A stretch of DNA of 8,393 nucleotides. It comes from Nitrospirota bacterium (GTDB lineage Bacteria > Nitrospirota > Thermodesulfovibrionia > JACRGW01). Below are positions 6,765-8,393 of the stretch, in pieces. The DNA lies in the NCBI GenBank assembly GCA_016212195.1, contig JACRGW010000027.1, positions 1 through 8,393 on the forward strand, written 5' to 3'. Positions within the stretch are counted from its first letter, which is position 1; every line of letters starts with the position of its first letter. The notes beneath the pieces are model-generated. The model saw only the letters and a list, made by a program, of their open reading frames with translations. It had not been told where the DNA came from and made no database searches. The translations under genes and the position numbers were made by a program.

Positions 6765-7376
6765 ATGCTCATCGATGCAAGGGGCCTTGGGTGCCCGAAA
6801 CCAGTGACTATGGCAGAAGAGTCATTAGCAAAAATAGGCGAGGGCATTGTAGAAATCCTTGTTGATAATGAGGCAGCGGTTAAAAACCTTTCGAGGTTTG
6901 CCTCAAAGAATTCCCTTTATGTAGAAACGGAAAATATCGATAATTACTGGAAGGTAAGGCTTGTCAAGGGATATGCCTGTGAAGTTGAAAGTTCAGAGTT
7001 AGGAGTTAAGAGTTCAGAGTTTGGGGAAAAGACAGAGGAGAAAGATATACTACTTATCGTCGGGACGGATGCCCTGGGCAGGGAAGAAGGACTTGGAAAG
7101 ATCCTGATGAAGGGTTTTTTTGAGACGATGAAGGTAACGAAGGAGACCCCCCATACCATATTTTTCCTGAATACAGGAGTAAAGCTTACAACAACCGATA
7201 CAGATATAATCCCTATACTCAAAGATATTGCGGCGATGGGTGTTGAGATATACTCCTGTGGTACTTGTCTTAAACACTATAACATTGAATCAGAACTTAA
7301 GGTTGGACATCGAGGCACTACTAACCACATCGTTGAAGGTATAAAGGATTTCGGTAAAGTAGTCTGGATAGGATAA
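6765..7376 (+). CDS. yedF: YedF-like TusA-DsrE fusion protein (sulfur/selenium handling)
   Basis: A 203-residue soluble protein. Residues 1-70 form a TusA-type domain: DARGLGCPKP holds the CPxP motif with C10, the persulfide- or selenide-carrying cysteine of the family. Residues 93-203 match the DsrE-like half of YedF proteins (DILLIVGTDALGRE at 94-107, FFLNTGVKL, and a CGTC pair at 155/158). This architecture is known as the sulfurtransferase-like selenium metabolism protein YedF; the role is assigned by association with selenium genes rather than by a proven reaction. No selenium gene (selD, selA) lies in the window. The ATG at 6765 is chosen over the GTG at 6741 because GAGGGG precedes it by six bases and the TusA fold starts at residue 2. 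The linker (76-89) holds two seven-residue repeats, SSELGVK and SSEFGEK, from a tandem DNA repeat. The receiver gene follows after 33 bp. Confidence 0.88.
   Translation: MLIDARGLGCPKPVTMAEESLAKIGEGIVEILVDNEAAVKNLSRFASKNSLYVETENIDNYWKVRLVKGYACEVESSELGVKSSEFGEKTEEKDILLIVGTDALGREEGLGKILMKGFFETMKVTKETPHTIFFLNTGVKLTTTDTDIIPILKDIAAMGVEIYSCGTCLKHYNIESELKVGHRGTTNHIVEGIKDFGKVVWIG
6990..7031 (+). repeat. Tandem 21-bp repeat in the YedF interdomain linker
   Basis: Two head-to-tail 21-bp units (6990-7010 and 7011-7031), each starting AGTTCAGAGTT and agreeing at 17 of 21 positions. They keep the frame and encode SSELGVK-SSEFGEK between the two domains. The GAGTTCAGAGTT style resembles low-complexity dispersed repeats I recall from other bacterial genomes (often read as NSELxTP peptides on the other strand); that link is memory and untested. 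Confidence 0.7.
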
Positions 7377-7409
7377 AAAACATGATGAAACTATGTGGAG
7401 GAGGAGACC

Positions 7410-7778
7410 ATGTCTAAGAGGGTGCTTATCGTTGACGATGATAGCAAGAGCAGGAGGGTCTTTGAGGCGATTCTTATATCTATGGGTTTCGAGACAGTAT
7501 TGGCAAATGATGGTGATGAGGCACTCGAAATCCTTGCCGGGGACCCATATTTTGACCTGATAATTACCGATGTGATGATGCCCTACATGACAGGATTCGA
7601 ATTCTCAAAAAAACTGAAAGAATACACCGAGACAAAGGATATACCTGTTATAGCAACGAGCGCCTTTGATGACTGGAAAAAGGCAAGGGAGGAACATGAT
7701 TTGATTGCCGATGGTTTTGTCGCAAAACCTATCGATAGGGAGACCCTCAGAAAAGAGATAACGAGGATTCTGGGTTAA
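7410..7778 (+). CDS. Stand-alone CheY-like response regulator receiver
   Basis: A 122-residue cytoplasmic receiver with no output domain. Acid pocket D9/D10/D11, phospho-accepting D54 in ITDVMMP, T83/S84 after beta-4, and K106 in AKPID are all present, so it should be phosphorylated. The ATG at 7410 is preferred over the GTG at 7395: a strong GGAGGAGGAG ribosome site lies between them, and the fold starts directly at SKRVLIVDDD. It follows the YedF-like gene by 33 bp on the same strand and is probably co-transcribed. No kinase is adjacent on this strand; the nearest is the hybrid kinase at 2424-5003. Single-domain receivers act in chemotaxis, phosphorelays or by protein contact, and sequence alone cannot tell which. 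Confidence 0.92.
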   Translation: MSKRVLIVDDDSKSRRVFEAILISMGFETVLANDGDEALEILAGDPYFDLIITDVMMPYMTGFEFSKKLKEYTETKDIPVIATSAFDDWKKAREEHDLIADGFVAKPIDRETLRKEITRILG

Positions 7779-7838
7779 AGGGATGAGGAGAAACTTATGA
7801 TACAGTAAAACCAGGAATCCTCTGTCTTGATGCCTCTA

Positions 7839-8099
7839 TCATCCAGCATCACTCTTAGTCAGTTTATTATATAACCACCCTATCAGTGCCCCGCTCAGGA
7901 GGCCATCGAGGAATCCGTATAACAATCCCAAAAAACTTCTGGCAGGGGTGATCTCATAGCCTGGATATATAGAGACAGCCAGAACCTCCAGAAACTCCTT
8001 TGCATATCCCGTGTAGTAAGAGATAAATGTTGTAACGAATATCGATCCTCCCCATACTATCCCTATAGAAACCCCGAGTGCCCATGGTCTAAGCCTCAT
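7839..8099 (-). CDS. Small two-helix membrane protein ('bacteriophage holin'-type family)
   Basis: An 86-residue integral membrane protein with two hydrophobic helices (about 7-28 and 54-80) and a charged tail LTKSDAG. The pattern WGGSIFVTTFIS, then IYPGYEITPARSFLGLLYGFLDG and GALIGWLYN, matches a widespread chromosomal family whose members are often labelled 'bacteriophage holin' on size and topology alone. No lysin or other phage gene is nearby, so a lysis role is doubtful. The ATG lies inside the 3' end of rsmI (11-bp overlap) and uses AGGAGG (8106-8111) six bases upstream, within rsmI codons, so translation is probably coupled. Function unknown. Confidence 0.75.
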   Translation of the reverse strand: MRLRPWALGVSIGIVWGGSIFVTTFISYYTGYAKEFLEVLAVSIYPGYEITPARSFLGLLYGFLDGLLSGALIGWLYNKLTKSDAG

Positions 8100-8393
8100 G
8101 ATGAACCTCCTCTTTTCTTTTCCCTTCGATAATCAGGACTATCTCGCCCTTAGGTCGTGTCCCTAACCTATCTATTACCTCTGAAACAGTTCCCCTTATA
8201 ACCTCTTCATGTATCTTTGTTAACTCCCTGGCAACAGCAATCCTCCTCGCACCGAAGATTTCTCTTATCTCATTGAGGGTCTTAAGAATCCTGTGAGGTG
8301 ACTCATAAAGGATTATTGTATGATCTATTGTAGAAAACATCCTGAGGGTCTTTTCCCTCGCAGTCCGTTTTTTTGGAAGAAACCCAACGAAAA
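8089..8393 (-). CDS. rsmI: 16S rRNA (cytidine-1402 2'-O) methyltransferase, C-terminal part
   Basis: The frame stays open to the right edge, so this is the 3' part of a longer gene; the ATG at 8340 is internal. Visible residues run FVGFLPKKRTAREKTLR, then ILYESPHRILKTLNEI, ARELTKIHEEVIRGT and KGEIVLIIEG. These are the diagnostic C-terminal motifs of the RsmI/YraL family, which methylates the ribose of C1402 in the 16S rRNA decoding centre using S-adenosylmethionine. About 100 of the usual 220-290 residues are present. The C-terminus ends soon after GEIVLIIEG with a short charged tail. The last 11 bases overlap the small membrane protein gene, whose ribosome site is embedded here. Confidence 0.92.
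   Translation of the reverse strand, partial: FVGFLPKKRTAREKTLRMFSTIDHTIILYESPHRILKTLNEIREIFGARRIAVARELTKIHEEVIRGTVSEVIDRLGTRPKGEIVLIIEGKRKEEVHHEA

Noticed and set aside
7839..8099. A prophage lysis module based on the holin-like protein
   Set aside because: No endolysin, phage structural gene or integrase is nearby, and the gene is overlapped with the housekeeping gene rsmI.

Overview
The window reads as an ordinary bacterial chromosome segment, AT-leaning, with short intergenic gaps and Shine-Dalgarno motifs on most but not all genes. Gene content (a hybrid histidine kinase with an NtrC-type sigma-54 activator, a YedF-type TusA/DsrE protein, a stand-alone receiver, a glycosyltransferase/radical-SAM pair) together with small palindromic repeats that have entered genes in frame suggests an environmental, probably anaerobic, Gram-negative lineage of the Nitrospirota/Desulfobacterota kind. 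That placement is inference from style and content; no marker gene in the window settles it. No rRNA, tRNA, CRISPR array, transposase or integrase was seen.

Layout. 145-2267 (+): a membrane-anchored family 2 glycosyltransferase whose stop overlaps the start of a radical SAM protein with a cysteine-rich C-terminus. The radical SAM gene carries an in-frame 45-bp palindromic repeat. 2268-2423: convergent gap holding a REP-like double hairpin. 2424-6539 (-): an NtrC-type regulator, then a hybrid sensor kinase. The 180-bp gap between them holds a 50-bp perfect palindrome that begins in the regulator's stop codon, and a very good sigma-54 (-24/-12) promoter reading into the kinase gene. 6540-6764: divergent promoter region. 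6765-7778 (+): a YedF-like protein (TusA domain, repeat-bearing linker, DsrE-like domain), then a stand-alone CheY-like receiver. 7839-8393 (-): the 3' part of rsmI (16S rRNA 2'-O-methyltransferase) overlapping a small two-helix membrane protein of the kind often labelled 'bacteriophage holin'.

How it may work. The central pair looks like a self-contained signalling circuit: the kinase senses an extracytoplasmic ligand through a Cache-type domain, passes phosphate to the NtrC-type regulator (and/or to its own receiver), and the regulator may activate the kinase gene from the palindrome, whose centre lies about 110 bp upstream of the predicted sigma-54 start site. The regulator's Walker B motif reads Glu-Glu where the family has Asp-Glu. 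This possible feedback circuit, and the three kinds of small repeat (two of them translated), are the most interesting things here. The wholly uncharacterised part is the glycosyltransferase/radical-SAM pair, whose substrate cannot be told from sequence.
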